Origin: JBLFWJ01 sp047611425
Lineage (GTDB): Bacteria > Bacteroidota > Bacteroidia > UBA10329
Reading direction: 5' to 3'
DNA length: 38,440 nt
Assembly (NCBI GenBank): GCA_047611425.1
Contig: JBLFWJ010000007.1
Span: 1-38,440, forward strand
Shown: positions 1-10,200 of the stretch, piece by piece
How the letters are laid out: every line of letters starts with the position of its first letter
Position numbering within the stretch: position 1 is the first letter of the stretch
Translations under genes and position numbers: made by a program
Notes under the pieces: model-generated
Seen by the model: only the letters and a program-made list of their open reading frames with translations
Told to the model about the DNA's origin: nothing
Databases searched by the model: none

Positions 1-53
1 TAAGGGTAATTTGGGAAAGAAAGATGTGTTTAATAATGATTTTTGGTTTGATT

Positions 54-98
54 AAAAAAGGCCACGGATCAATAACTGTTCCGTATTGATCCGTGGCC
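54..98 (-). terminator. Rho-independent terminator of the T9SS substrate gene
   Basis: A perfect 15-bp inverted repeat (arms 60-74 and 84-98, 9-base loop) lies 32 bases past the stop codon of the minus-strand gene ending at 130. Read on the minus strand, the stem is followed directly by six T residues (59-54). This is a textbook intrinsic terminator in that direction. Positions 1-53 hold nothing I can recognise. Confidence 0.92.
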
Positions 99-129
99 GA
101 CTTTTAATGCTTACGCAATTAGTGCGCTA

Positions 130-1959
130 TTACTTCACAGTCACTTTAGTAGAGCTAATGTGTCCGTTAGAAATAACGTTAACGTTGTAAAGACCGCTCG
201 CAAGGCTCACGATATTCAACGTCATTTTGTTTGTTCCTGGAGCAATGCTTCCCATGTTCTCAGAAAGAACAATAGCACCTCTCATGTCAGTTACTGTTAC
301 AACAGCATCAGTAGCTTGCTCAGAAGAAACAACCACATTCAATTGATCATCAGTAACAGGATTTGGGTAAACACCGATACTAGTGTTGTCTGCGAAATCC
401 TCAACTCCTGCTCCACCACCAGTTTCCCACTCAGTGTCTCCAACAGAAACTGTTGAGTTTAAGATTGTTTGATCTGCAGCTTGCAACCATGCAACTACTT
501 CTACCTCTGCATCTGTATGGAAAGCAAATGTTCCAGCAGACTGAGTAAGGTCAAAATCATTTATAGGTTGAACTGTTGCAGAGTAAGACTCGCTCGTTGT
601 GTACTGATTGCCTGAAACTAGGCTAACTGAGGTTCCACCAGCATTTGGAAGCATCTTTCTCATGATGTGGTGGAATTCAGTTTCACCATTGCTGAAACTA
701 GATGCACCAGTTGCATCATACTCCTTCTCAACCAATGCAATGTGAAGCGTAGCGCTTTCTGATGCATAGGGATCAACTGTAACATTTACAGTGATGTTTG
801 TACCTGAGATAGAGTGTGTTGCAGAAATATCGTGAAATGACACATCATCTTGGTGATTTGCAACATCACCTGAATTGAATGTACTGAAGTTGTAATCAAC
901 ACCATCAGCAAAAGGTGTAGGAGCTCCGGTCACACCGTAATATGCTCTTCTAGCTTCAACTTCAGAGTTCCAACCGTGATCACCATCACCTGGCCAATCA
1001 ACAGGATACTTAACTACAGAAACTTGAGCACCGCTTTGAGCGTTTCCATTCATTGCATCAAGACCCGCATTCATTCCACTTCCGTCAAATAAATTAACAG
1101 ACAATGAGAAACATGGAGGACAAGTAGAACTTGTGAAATCCTCAACCATTGTCAATCGTGTGGCAACTTGATCTACAACATCAACGCTGGTCATTAATGC
1201 ATCATTACTGTTATTACCGTCACCAGCAGCTGTTGCAGTTACAGTTAGGTTGTAAGTGTTACCTCCAACACCTGTTAACTGTGTAGCATGGGTGAAGTTG
1301 TACGAATCACCGAATCCAAGACCTAGTCCAGTCAAGTTGTCATCGTTGTCTGCACCACCATCGGTCCAAGTAATAGTTACATCATCAAGAGTAGTACTAC
1401 CCAAGTTTGTGATGGTTCCAGCGATGTCAATCATTCCAGATCCAGTAACAGCAGGTATGTTCAATGAACTCATTTCAACATCAGTTGGAGCTGGCTCAAA
1501 CAAAAGGAAATTGTCTGTAGCAATACCGTACTCCCAACCAGTTGCATCGCTATAAAGCCATGAAAACATAACACTTGCATTACCAGCAGCAGCAGAAGCG
1601 TCTAACAATAGTCCGTCTTGCCAAACCTCAGTCTCAGCATTCGCAACGAAATTGTCAACAACTGTCCATGTTGTTCCTCCATCGATAGAAAATTCAAATG
1701 TGGCAACTTCTTGAGCACCACCATAAAGAACGTCCCAGTAGTACATGTCCATTTTAGCGATAACTGTAGTTGCAGCGCTAAGATCAACTGCAGAAGTAGT
1801 CAATCGAGTGGCACTGTGGTCACAGTTACACTCATCATCGTTAGCACCCATAAAATTTGTGTGGTCGCTAACAGTGAAATACGCACTGGTAATTGTTTGT
1901 GCAATCGTACCGCCCATAAAAGCGATAGCTAGCGCACCAGTAAGTAAAGTTTTTTTCAT
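130..1959 (-). CDS. Secreted Omp28/thioredoxin-like protein with type-A T9SS sorting domain
   Basis: A 609-residue protein exported through the T9SS to the cell surface or medium. Residues 1-20 are a signal peptide ending ...GGTIAQ. Residues about 25-155 look like a jelly-roll (MAM-like) module, and about 165-260 like a CARDB/FN3-type beta-sandwich. From about 265 an Omp28-like, thioredoxin-related domain begins with VEDFTSSTCPPC, giving a CxxC pair at about 280-283. Residues about 530-609 are the type-A C-terminal sorting domain (VYPNPVTDDQLNV ... LASGLYNVNV ... KVTVK). The N-terminus also has a CNC motif (about 44-46). It is monocistronic, with a strong terminator just downstream and a divergent T9SS substrate upstream. 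No -7 box matching TAnnTTTG was found in front of it. Whether the CPPC pair is redox active is unknown; a purely structural or adhesive role is possible. Confidence 0.85.
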   Translation of the reverse strand: MKKTLLTGALAIAFMGGTIAQTITSAYFTVSDHTNFMGANDDECNCDHSATRLTTSAVDLSAATTVIAKMDMYYWDVLYGGAQEVATFEFSIDGGTTWTVVDNFVANAETEVWQDGLLLDASAAAGNASVMFSWLYSDATGWEYGIATDNFLLFEPAPTDVEMSSLNIPAVTGSGMIDIAGTITNLGSTTLDDVTITWTDGGADNDDNLTGLGLGFGDSYNFTHATQLTGVGGNTYNLTVTATAAGDGNNSNDALMTSVDVVDQVATRLTMVEDFTSSTCPPCFSLSVNLFDGSGMNAGLDAMNGNAQSGAQVSVVKYPVDWPGDGDHGWNSEVEARRAYYGVTGAPTPFADGVDYNFSTFNSGDVANHQDDVSFHDISATHSISGTNITVNVTVDPYASESATLHIALVEKEYDATGASSFSNGETEFHHIMRKMLPNAGGTSVSLVSGNQYTTSESYSATVQPINDFDLTQSAGTFAFHTDAEVEVVAWLQAADQTILNSTVSVGDTEWETGGGAGVEDFADNTSIGVYPNPVTDDQLNVVVSSEQATDAVVTVTDMRGAIVLSENMGSIAPGTNKMTLNIVSLASGLYNVNVISNGHISSTKVTVK

Positions 1960-2068
1960 TTTAATTAGTTGTGGTTAGTAATCTGAATAAGGGGTCGAAA
2001 TTACCTTATTCAATATAAAGTGCAAAAGAACCTCCGATGCTGTGCTCTAACTGTATTAGGTATGACAC

Positions 2069-2095
2069 TTGTTTGAATCGACTTTCGTACTTTTG
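2069..2095 (+). promoter_or_regulatory. Bacteroidota-type promoter of the 2121 gene
   Basis: TACTTTTG at 2088-2095 matches the Bacteroidota -7 consensus TAnnTTTG exactly, and TTG at 2069-2071 lies 16 bases upstream as a -33 element. The predicted transcript starts near 2100, leaving a leader of about 20 bases before the ATG at 2121. No equally good box was found for the divergent gene. Confidence 0.6.
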
Positions 2096-2120
2096 ATAAC
2101 CGAAATTCAAAACTGAGAAT

Positions 2121-2825
2121 ATGAAAAAGACATTTACCCTTTTCGTTGCTATTGGTCTTGCCGTTGGGGCATACGCACAAGACTTTATGCTGACAGAGCC
2201 AACTCCTTGGGTTGCTGGAACCGTTGATGAAATCATTCACAGTTATGTTGATGTAACAAATGATGCTGCTAGTGCTTTGGATGTTCATTGCAAAAGAGAG
2301 AATATTGATGTTGGAGCAGGAACTTCAAACTATTTCTGCTGGACACAGTGCTATGGTCCGATGACAGACCAGTCTCCAGTAGCGTTTCCAATGGATCCAG
2401 ATGCAATGACCGAAATCTTTGCTGGATACTATAATGCCAACGGTTTTGTAGGATACTCAATAGTACGATACACGTTTTTTGAGGAAGGCAACGAATCAAA
2501 CGCCAACTCTTTTGACGTTACTTATTCTACGGATCCAAATGGAATTGCTGACGGATTTGTGAGTGGATCAAACGGATTATCGGCTTCTTATCCTAATCCT
2601 GCAAATGCGAGCACTGAAATGGTGTACTCGTTGAAGCCAGACGCATCTAAAGGTTCTGTTGAGATGTTTAACATGCTTGGGTCAAAAGTTCGGTCAATTC
2701 CTTTGACTGAGAAGAACGGAGCGTTGAAAGTTGATCTTTCTGCAATCCCGTCTGGACTTTACTTCTTCAACATGGTTGTTGACGGAAAGACATTGGAGAC
2801 AAGAAAATTGATGGTCGCTCACTGA
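2121..2825 (+). CDS. Small secreted protein with type-A T9SS sorting domain
   Basis: A 234-residue T9SS cargo protein of unknown function. Residues 1-19 form a signal peptide (MKKTFTLFVAIGLAVGAYAQ). Residues about 20-145 form one compact beta-rich domain containing a cysteine pair in YFCWTQCYGP and repeated aromatic segments. I recall similar domains in other secreted proteins of this phylum but cannot name the family with certainty. Residues about 155-234 are the sorting domain (SYPNPANASTEM ... IPSGLYFFNMV ... KLMVAH), which is cleaved on export. A good promoter lies upstream and an intrinsic terminator just downstream. Its 3' end overlaps the end of the convergent sirtuin gene by 7 bases. 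Confidence 0.82.
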   Translation: MKKTFTLFVAIGLAVGAYAQDFMLTEPTPWVAGTVDEIIHSYVDVTNDAASALDVHCKRENIDVGAGTSNYFCWTQCYGPMTDQSPVAFPMDPDAMTEIFAGYYNANGFVGYSIVRYTFFEEGNESNANSFDVTYSTDPNGIADGFVSGSNGLSASYPNPANASTEMVYSLKPDASKGSVEMFNMLGSKVRSIPLTEKNGALKVDLSAIPSGLYFFNMVVDGKTLETRKLMVAH

Positions 2826-3514
2826 TCACTTCCTAATAGATTTTGAACAAGCCGGGGCAATGCTGCTCCGGCTTTTTCTTTTATATGATGTAGGCTTTTG
2901 TGAGGCCGAATTTCAGGTGATCCAGGGTCGATTAGATAAATTGGAATACTTGGGTCTGAAAGGTCAGCTAAGCTTGCAGCAGGATACACGTTTAGAGACG
3001 TGCCGATTACTAATAAGATATCGGAAGAATCTACAATATTTGAAGCGACTCCCATCATCGGTACGGCCTCTCCAAACCAAACTATGTTTGGTCTAAGCTG
3101 ACATCCATGGCTACATAGTTGGCCTTTTTTCAATTCCCAGCCATCAATATCATAAGTTTCAAATTCATCAATGGAGCTTTTCGATTGGGTAAGCTGACCA
3201 TGTAAATGAATGACATTCGATGATCCTGCCCGTTCATGAAGGTTGTCCACGTTCTGAGTAATTATGGTTACATCGAAGCCAGCCTCAAGTTCGACTAAAG
3301 CCCTATGAGCAGCGTTCGGTTCAACTTCAAGAAGCTGTTTTCTTCTTTGGTTGTAAAAATCTAAAACGAGTTCCTGATTCTGTATCCAAGCTTGTGGTGT
3401 GGCCACATCTTCTATTCGATGATTTTCCCATAAACCATCACTGTCTCGGAAGGTTTTAACTCCGCTTTCTGCGCTGATTCCCGCACCTGAAATAACCACT
3501 ACATGTTTCTTCAT
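2819..3514 (-). CDS. cobB: NAD-dependent protein deacylase, SIR2 family (class III/CobB-like)
   Basis: A 231-residue cytoplasmic sirtuin that removes acyl groups from protein lysines using NAD+. Visible motifs are GAGISAESG (10-18), TFRD (21-24), TQNVDNLH (86-93), catalytic His105 in HLHG, LRPNIVWFGE after the central insert, and GTSLNVYPA. Tyr54 and Arg57 (YNQR) match the Y-x-x-R pair that marks class III sirtuins preferring negatively charged acyl groups such as succinyl. The four zinc cysteines of typical sirtuins are not all present: only two Cys (LCSHGC) occur in that region. I recall that Bacteroidota homologues often lack the site. The frame is open upstream to a Met at 3622, but homology begins at MKKHVVV, so the ATG at 3514 is chosen. 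It is divergent from ruvA with a 142-base gap. Confidence 0.9.
   Translation of the reverse strand: MKKHVVVISGAGISAESGVKTFRDSDGLWENHRIEDVATPQAWIQNQELVLDFYNQRRKQLLEVEPNAAHRALVELEAGFDVTIITQNVDNLHERAGSSNVIHLHGQLTQSKSSIDEFETYDIDGWELKKGQLCSHGCQLRPNIVWFGEAVPMMGVASNIVDSSDILLVIGTSLNVYPAASLADLSDPSIPIYLIDPGSPEIRPHKSLHHIKEKAGAALPRLVQNLLGSDQ
2849..2880 (+). terminator. Intrinsic terminator inside the 3' end of the sirtuin gene
   Basis: Arms 2849-2859 and 2864-2874 form an 11-bp stem (one G-T pair) with loop ATGC, followed by TTTTTCTTTT on the plus strand. It would end the plus-strand transcript of the gene stopping at 2825. It lies entirely within the last codons of the convergent sirtuin gene. Confidence 0.85.
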
Positions 3515-3656
3515 CCTGCCGCTTGTCGAATTGATCTTACAATATAGGATGGTGGATTCAATCACAACCTGAAAAAACATACTTTTGTGCCCCTTTTCAC
3601 ACTCTCTAAAGTATAGGCCCATAGCGCACTTCTACCTTATTTTTATCGAATAAAGA

Positions 3657-4241
3657 ATGATAGCATTTGTGCAGGGTTACCTTGAGGAAAGGACTCCAGC
3701 TGGTGTTGTATTGAACTGTAATGGGCTAGGCTACGCGCTTCAGGTCTCCATGTACACCTTTTCGGCATTGCCGGAAAAAGGAGACTGTATGCTGCATACT
3801 CACATGGCCATTCGAGAAGATGCACACGTCCTTTATGGGTTTATCGAAAAGCAGGAAAGGGACCTTTTCCGCCTTCTTATCTCGGTTTCTGGGGTCGGAG
3901 GCAACACCGCCTTGGCCATGTTGTCCAGCATGAATCCATCAGAATTGAAACAGGTGATATCTGGAAGCGATGTGCTAAGACTAAAATCGATAAAAGGGGT
4001 TGGTCCGAAAACGGCAGAACGAATAGTTGTTGACCTACGAGATAAAATGGGTAAAGTTGGTGGAGAATTGGACTTGGCTGTGGGGGGCAATAAGAACAGG
4101 GAAGAAGCGTTAACCGCTCTCGTAACCCTTGGATTTGCACGGAACAGCGCAACAAAAAGTTTGGATAAGATTATCAAAAGCAATGGAGCTGATATACCGG
4201 TTGAAGAGCTGGTACGACTGTCTTTGAGCAGTGTGCAATAG
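3657..4241 (+). CDS. ruvA: Holliday junction branch migration protein RuvA
   Basis: A 194-residue DNA-binding subunit of the RuvAB complex, which tetramerises on four-way junctions and recruits the RuvB motor. The N-terminal OB-fold domain spans about 1-64 (MIAFVQGYLEE ... VLYGF). Two helix-hairpin-helix motifs follow, ISVSGVGGNTALAML (about 72-86) and IKGVGPKTAERIV (about 109-122). A flexible linker (about 130-147) leads to the C-terminal RuvB-contact domain (EEALTALVTLGF...). The length is normal. ruvB is not in the window. The ATG at 3657 follows an A-rich stretch without a clear Shine-Dalgarno. Only 14 bases separate its stop from sprA, so the two are probably co-transcribed. Confidence 0.96.
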   Translation: MIAFVQGYLEERTPAGVVLNCNGLGYALQVSMYTFSALPEKGDCMLHTHMAIREDAHVLYGFIEKQERDLFRLLISVSGVGGNTALAMLSSMNPSELKQVISGSDVLRLKSIKGVGPKTAERIVVDLRDKMGKVGGELDLAVGGNKNREEALTALVTLGFARNSATKSLDKIIKSNGADIPVEELVRLSLSSVQ

Positions 4242-4258
4242 GAGAAGGAACGGTTTTG
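4240..4258 (+). promoter_or_regulatory. Shine-Dalgarno and TTG start of sprA
   Basis: AGGAGAAGGA (4240-4249) sits 6 bases before the TTG at 4256-4258. It fixes the start of sprA: the frame upstream closes at 4202 without any ATG or GTG, the first internal Met is about 85 codons in, and the TTG is followed at once by a good signal peptide. A purine-rich Shine-Dalgarno is uncommon among the starts seen in this window. Confidence 0.75.
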
Positions 4259-7200
4259 AATTCAGGTTGGTCACATAAGCTCAAAGTAGCAAGCACGATA
4301 TGTCTCGTGCTGCTTTTAGGCGGAAGTGTTTGGGCACAAACAACCGACACCACGGCAACTGATTCGCTCGAATTGCTGTACCCATTTAGTGATGAGTTGG
4401 ACCCGACCCCTGGTGCGAATACTAGCGGCCTTCAGCTGAACGACCCTTCCAATGTCGAAACGGAAATCGAGTATGACCCGGAGTCGGGCAATTACGATAT
4501 TGGTCAGAGCATGGGTGGCCTGAATTACAGGAACCCAACTTACATGACCTTTGATGAATATCAAGATTACAATGCAGGTCAGGCATTACGGGATTATTGG
4601 CGTGAGAAATCAGCGACAGAAAGTGAGTTCCAGCGAAAACCGCTTATCCCGAGGATTAATGTGAAAGGAAAGTTATTCGAGACAATATTTCGAGGTAGCA
4701 CGATTGATATAACGCCTCAAGGATCCGCGGAATTAACCTTTGGAGTTAACGTATCTAAGGTGGCAAACCCCGCCCTGCCAGCCAATCAACAAACGAATAC
4801 AGCATTTGATTTTGATCAATCTATCCAGCTAAATGTTACTGGTAAGATTGGTGAGGCTATGCAGCTTTCGGTTAACTACAACACGGAAGCAACCTTCGAT
4901 TTCGAGAATCAAACCAAGTTGCAATGGCAAGGCGATGAAGATCAGATTATTCAAAACATTGAGGCTGGTAATGTCGCATTACCGCTTACAGGATCTTTGA
5001 TTAAAGGAAGCCAGAATCTGTTCGGTGTGAAAACAGCACTAAAATTTGGGCGATTGACCATTACAGGAATTTTCTCGCAGCAACGTGGCCAAAGCAATAC
5101 AGTAGAATCGCAAGGTGGCGCGCAAATAACGGAGTTTGAGGTTCGGGCCAATGATTATGAAGAAGATCGCCACTTCTTCCTAAATCAGTTTTTCCGAGAC
5201 AACTACGACAGCTATCTCGAACAACTACCCGTGGTTCGTTCTCCGGTTAACATCCAAAGGATTGAGGTTTTTGTTACCTCAAGGCAAAGTGGTGAAACTG
5301 AAAATATCAGAAGTTTGGTGGCCTTCATGGACCTTGGTGAAATCCCAGCAGATGTGCACAATTCAGGCCTTTGGGGTCCTGGTTCTGTTCCTGTTGTCCC
5401 AAATAACCTCGCAAACTCTTTGTATACAGATGTTACAGCGGGCTACTCTCAAATAAGAGATGCGGGCGAGGCTCCTGGCGCCTTCGCAGCTTTGGCAACG
5501 TCTGACGGTTTTATCAATTCACAGGATTATGAACCCCTTGGAAGAGCCAAGTTGCTTGCTTCGTCTGAATACACCCTAAACAACCAACTGGGCTACATTA
5601 GTTTGGATCGAGAACTGGCTCCAGATGAGGTGTTGGCCGTGGCCTATCAATATACGTACGGAGGTGAGGTATATCAAGTTGGTGAATTCTCAACTGATGG
5701 AATTTCAGGGGACAATGCACTCTTTTTAAAGTTATTGAAGGGTACTGTTACCAACCCTCGAGTTCCTACGTGGGATTTGATGATGAAGAACGTCTACAAC
5801 ATTGGTGCGTACCAAGTTTCACCAGAAAACTTCCGGTTGGATGTGATTTATGATAATGTTGAGGCCGGTACAAAGACTAATTACTTGAATGAAGGATCCT
5901 TGGCTGGAGAGATTCTTTTAAGGGTCTGTAGGTTGGATCAATTGAACAATAATAATGACCCATTTCCTGACGGATATTTCGATTTTGTTGATGGAACTAC
6001 GGTTAATCGAAATAATGGAAGAATCATTTTCCCTGTCGTGGAACCTTTTGGTTCGCATTTACGAGGGAGTTTCCGGTCTAATGAAACGGAAATAGCCGAT
6101 AAGTATGTCTATCAGCAGTTATATGATTCAACAAAACAGGCTGCGCTTCAATTCCCAGAATTGAATCGATTTATCCTTGGAGGCTCCTACACAGGTGATG
6201 GTGGCGATTTCATTTCGCTTAATTCAATGAATATTCCGCAAGGTTCGGTAACCGTAACAGCTGGAAGTACCACACTTATCGAAGGGAGTGATTATACAGT
6301 TGATTACACATTAGGTAGGGTTACCATCCTAAATCAAGCTTATAAGGATCAAAATATTACAGCAACCAGTGAAAGCAATTCGCTCTTTAACATTCAGCAG
6401 AAAACCCTTTCTGGTGTCCATCTAGATTATGAAATTAGCGATGACATCACCTTAGGTGGTACACTTCTTCACTTGAACGAGCGACCGATAACTCAAAAAG
6501 TGAATCAAGGTAGCGAGCCTATCTCAAATACAATTTGGGGAGTCAACGGAACGTACCGGTCCGAATCACGATTGCTTACAAAGATTATCGATAAGATTCC
6601 TTTGATTAATACCAAAGAGGTTTCTACTGTAGCTGTTACGGGTGAATTTGCCCACTTGATTCCAGGTAATGCATCGGCAATTTCAAAAGGCGGAATTGCC
6701 TACATCGATGATTTTGAAGGAAGTGTGAATTTCATTGACCTCAAGTCAATTCAGAATTGGGTATTGGCCAGTACACCCCAGGGTCAGCCTGCGCAACACA
6801 TGTTCCCTGAGGGAAATTTGAGCAACAACATTGGTTTTGGATACAACAGAGCCAAGTTGGCTTGGTACATTCTAGACCCGTTGTTTTCGCGAAACAACAC
6901 GCTTACACCTGACCACATTACGGAGGATGATCAATCCAGCCATTATGTTCGTGAGGTGCAAGAGCAGGAAATTTTCCCAAATAAGGATCAACAAACACCA
7001 GGTCAGTTGACCAATTTACCGATTCTAGACCTGGCATATTATCCAAAAGATAGAGGTCCTTATAATTACGATGTTGATGGCCTGGCACCCGATTCGGCCG
7101 AGACGAATGTAGCAAGTGGAATGAATGCTGATGGATCTCTGACTGACCCAGAAAGTAGATGGGGTGGAATTATGCGGTCCATTCAAACGCAAGACTTTGA

Positions 7201-10200
7201 AGAGAACAACATTGAGTTTATCCAGTTTTGGATGATGGACCCGTTTCATTCGGATGACCTGAATAACCATACAGGTGGTGACCTTTACTTCAACCTAGGT
7301 ACCGTTTCGGAAGATGTTTTAAGGGACGGTGAATTGTCTTACGAGAATGGACTACCAAGCCCGCTTAATGACTTCGCGACTGATACCTCAAACTGGGGTA
7401 TAGTTTCAGAATTAAATCCATTGAATAATGCCTTCGATAACGACCCGTCCACAAGGCCGTTTCAAGATATTGGATACGATGGATTGAATAGTACTGATGA
7501 AGCCGCGTTCTATCAGCAAGAGTTTATTGACAAGCTTGACGAAAAATTAAATGGTGGCGAAATAACGCAGGTTGCCTATGACGCCCTAATTGTAGACCCT
7601 GCCAGTGACGACTTCAGCCATTACCGAGGGGATGAACTTGATAATGCGCAGACACCAATACTTGAGCGATATAAATATTACAATGGGTTGGAGAATAACT
7701 CACCAACGGCCAATCAGACAGGAGCATCGTTCCAAGCGTCATCCACCACACTTCCAAATTCAGAAGACCTCAACAGTGATGGGTCGGTAAGCACGGCAGA
7801 AAACTACTTCCAATACAAAGTCAGCCTGAGAAGAGAGGACATGGAAGTTGGTAGAAACTACATTACTGATAAGGTAGAGGCTTCCCCTAGATTAAAGAAT
7901 GGCGATTTAGGTGATGTGACCTGGTATCAATTCAAAATCCCTGTTCGCTCACCAGAACAGGTTGTTGGAAATATTCAAGATTTCCGGTCAATTCGTTTCA
8001 TGCGAATGTTTTTCAAAGACTTTGAAGACAGCGTAGTCTGTCGATTTGCCCGATTGGAATTGGTTAGAGGGGAATGGAGAAGATATGGGTTCAGTCTTGG
8101 CGAACCTGGAGAATATATTCCTGATCCAGATGGAGGCGAAACAAGTTTCGACATTTCGGTAGTAAATGTTGAAGAGAATGGACAGAAGATTCCGGTGGAT
8201 TATATCGTGCCACCAGGAATTACGCGTCAGACTTCTCCGACTGGTACCAGCGGGCTGCGTCAGTTGAACGAGCAATCGTTGCTGCTTAAAACTTGTGGAC
8301 TTGTTGATGGTGATGCAAGATCCGCATTCAAAAACACGATTAGCGATTTTAGGTCCTATAAAAGGCTTAAAATGTTCATTCATGCCGAGGCGTTAGAAGG
8401 CAAGATTCTTCATGATGACGATGTTGCGGTTTTTGTTAGAATGGGTACCGATTTCGATAATAACTACTACGAATACGAGATTCCGCTGAAGGTAAGTTTG
8501 CCAGGCAATTACGAAGATGCGACTGCCAGCGATGCCCAGCGGTATGAAGTATGGCCGTTGCTTAACAATCTCGACATTGAGTTTAAGTCGCTTCAGGAAG
8601 CAAAGACTGCAAGAAACAGAGCGCTCAATACTGACCCAACGGTTTCGGTTACTAAACGGTACGCAGTTGACCATGGACCGCAAAACACCATTTACGTACA
8701 GGGAAATCCGAATATCGCCAACGTAAAGTCAATTATGATTGGAATTCGGAACCCCAAAAAACAGGGCACTTCGGATCCGGACGATGGTCTGGCAAAGTGT
8801 GCAGAAATTTGGGTGAATGAATTGCGATTGACCGACTTCGACAATAAAGGGGGATGGGCGACAAATGGCCAGTTGTCAATGAAATTGGCAGATTTGGCAA
8901 CAATCAATGTGTCTACAGAATACACCAAGTTTGGTTTTGGTGCATTTGATAGCCGTCCAAGTGATCGAGAGCGAGAGAGTACATTAATGTATGATTTGGC
9001 CACGACCATTCAGCTAGGAAAGTTCTTGCCAAAGAAAGTTGGTATTCAACTGCCAATGTCCTTAGGATATTCTGAGATTATTGCGACACCTGAATACAAT
9101 CCGTTGGATCCAGATATTTCGATGGCGGCATCCTTGGCCGAGTTGCAAGAAGATCCGAAGGCAGATTCGCTTCAAACTGCACTAAAGCAGAAGGCCGAAT
9201 CCTTCACGCGAAGAAGAAGTTTAATCTTCTCCGACATTCGGAAAACAAAGACAGGTGGTGGTAAATCTCATTTTTGGGATGTAGAAAACTTAGGATTTAA
9301 CTATTCGTACAACCAACACTACGTTCGGGATATTAGAACAGAGTATGATGAAACGCGGACGTATCAAGGAGGTGGTGAGTACGATTTTAGAGTGTCACCT
9401 AAAAATGTGAAGCCATTCAAGCTTAAACTGGTTAAGAAGATTGTTGCCTCGGTACAGAAACGAAGAGATGGCAATTTCACCGACCAGAATGCCATTGTAG
9501 ATAGTATGAAGAGAGCCAATGTTTCTGCTTCAGACTTGAAGGAGCAGGAGGAAGAATTGGAAGTAGTGAAGACCAAAAAAACGTGGTACAAGAAGTGGTC
9601 TAAAAAAATGCTTCGATCGCCATGGTGGAAGCCTATCAAAGATTTCAATTTTAACTATGCGCCAAGTAGAGTTGGGGTGAGAACGGATATGAATAGGAGG
9701 TATACCGAGACTCAGATGCGGAACACCACTGAGTACGACCTGTACATTCCGCCTACCTACCAGAAGAACTTCCTATGGAATAGAGAGTACCACCTGAAGT
9801 ATGACCTAACCAAAGCGATTCGATTCCAGTATGACGCATTCAATTATGGTAGAATTGACGAACCCGAAGGTGTTGTAGACAGGAATGCGAGCAATTGGCA
9901 AGATGTAAAGGATTCCATTTGGACCAATATTGGAAAAGGTGGTCGGACAACCCAGTACACTCAAACAACAGTAGGAAATTGGACCTTACCGATTAACAAG
10001 ATTCCATGGTTCAGTTGGATTACATCCAACGCGAGCTACACAGGTAACTATACGTGGGATGCTGCTCCTAGATCATTGAATGCCAACGGTACCGTTTCTC
10101 AGGATCCGGTAGGTAATACGGTTCAGAATTCTCAAAACATGCAGATCAATGCGACTGCAAACATGAACAACCTTTACAATAAGGTTCCATTTTTAAAGAA

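Noticed and set aside
160..1978. Plus-strand frames opposite the large T9SS cargo gene
   Set aside because: They are antisense shadows of a gene with clear signal peptide, domains and sorting signal; none has a recognisable product.
3515..3622. N-terminal extension of the sirtuin to the upstream Met at 3622
   Set aside because: The extra 36 residues show no sirtuin similarity, and the family fold begins at MKKHVVVISGAG.
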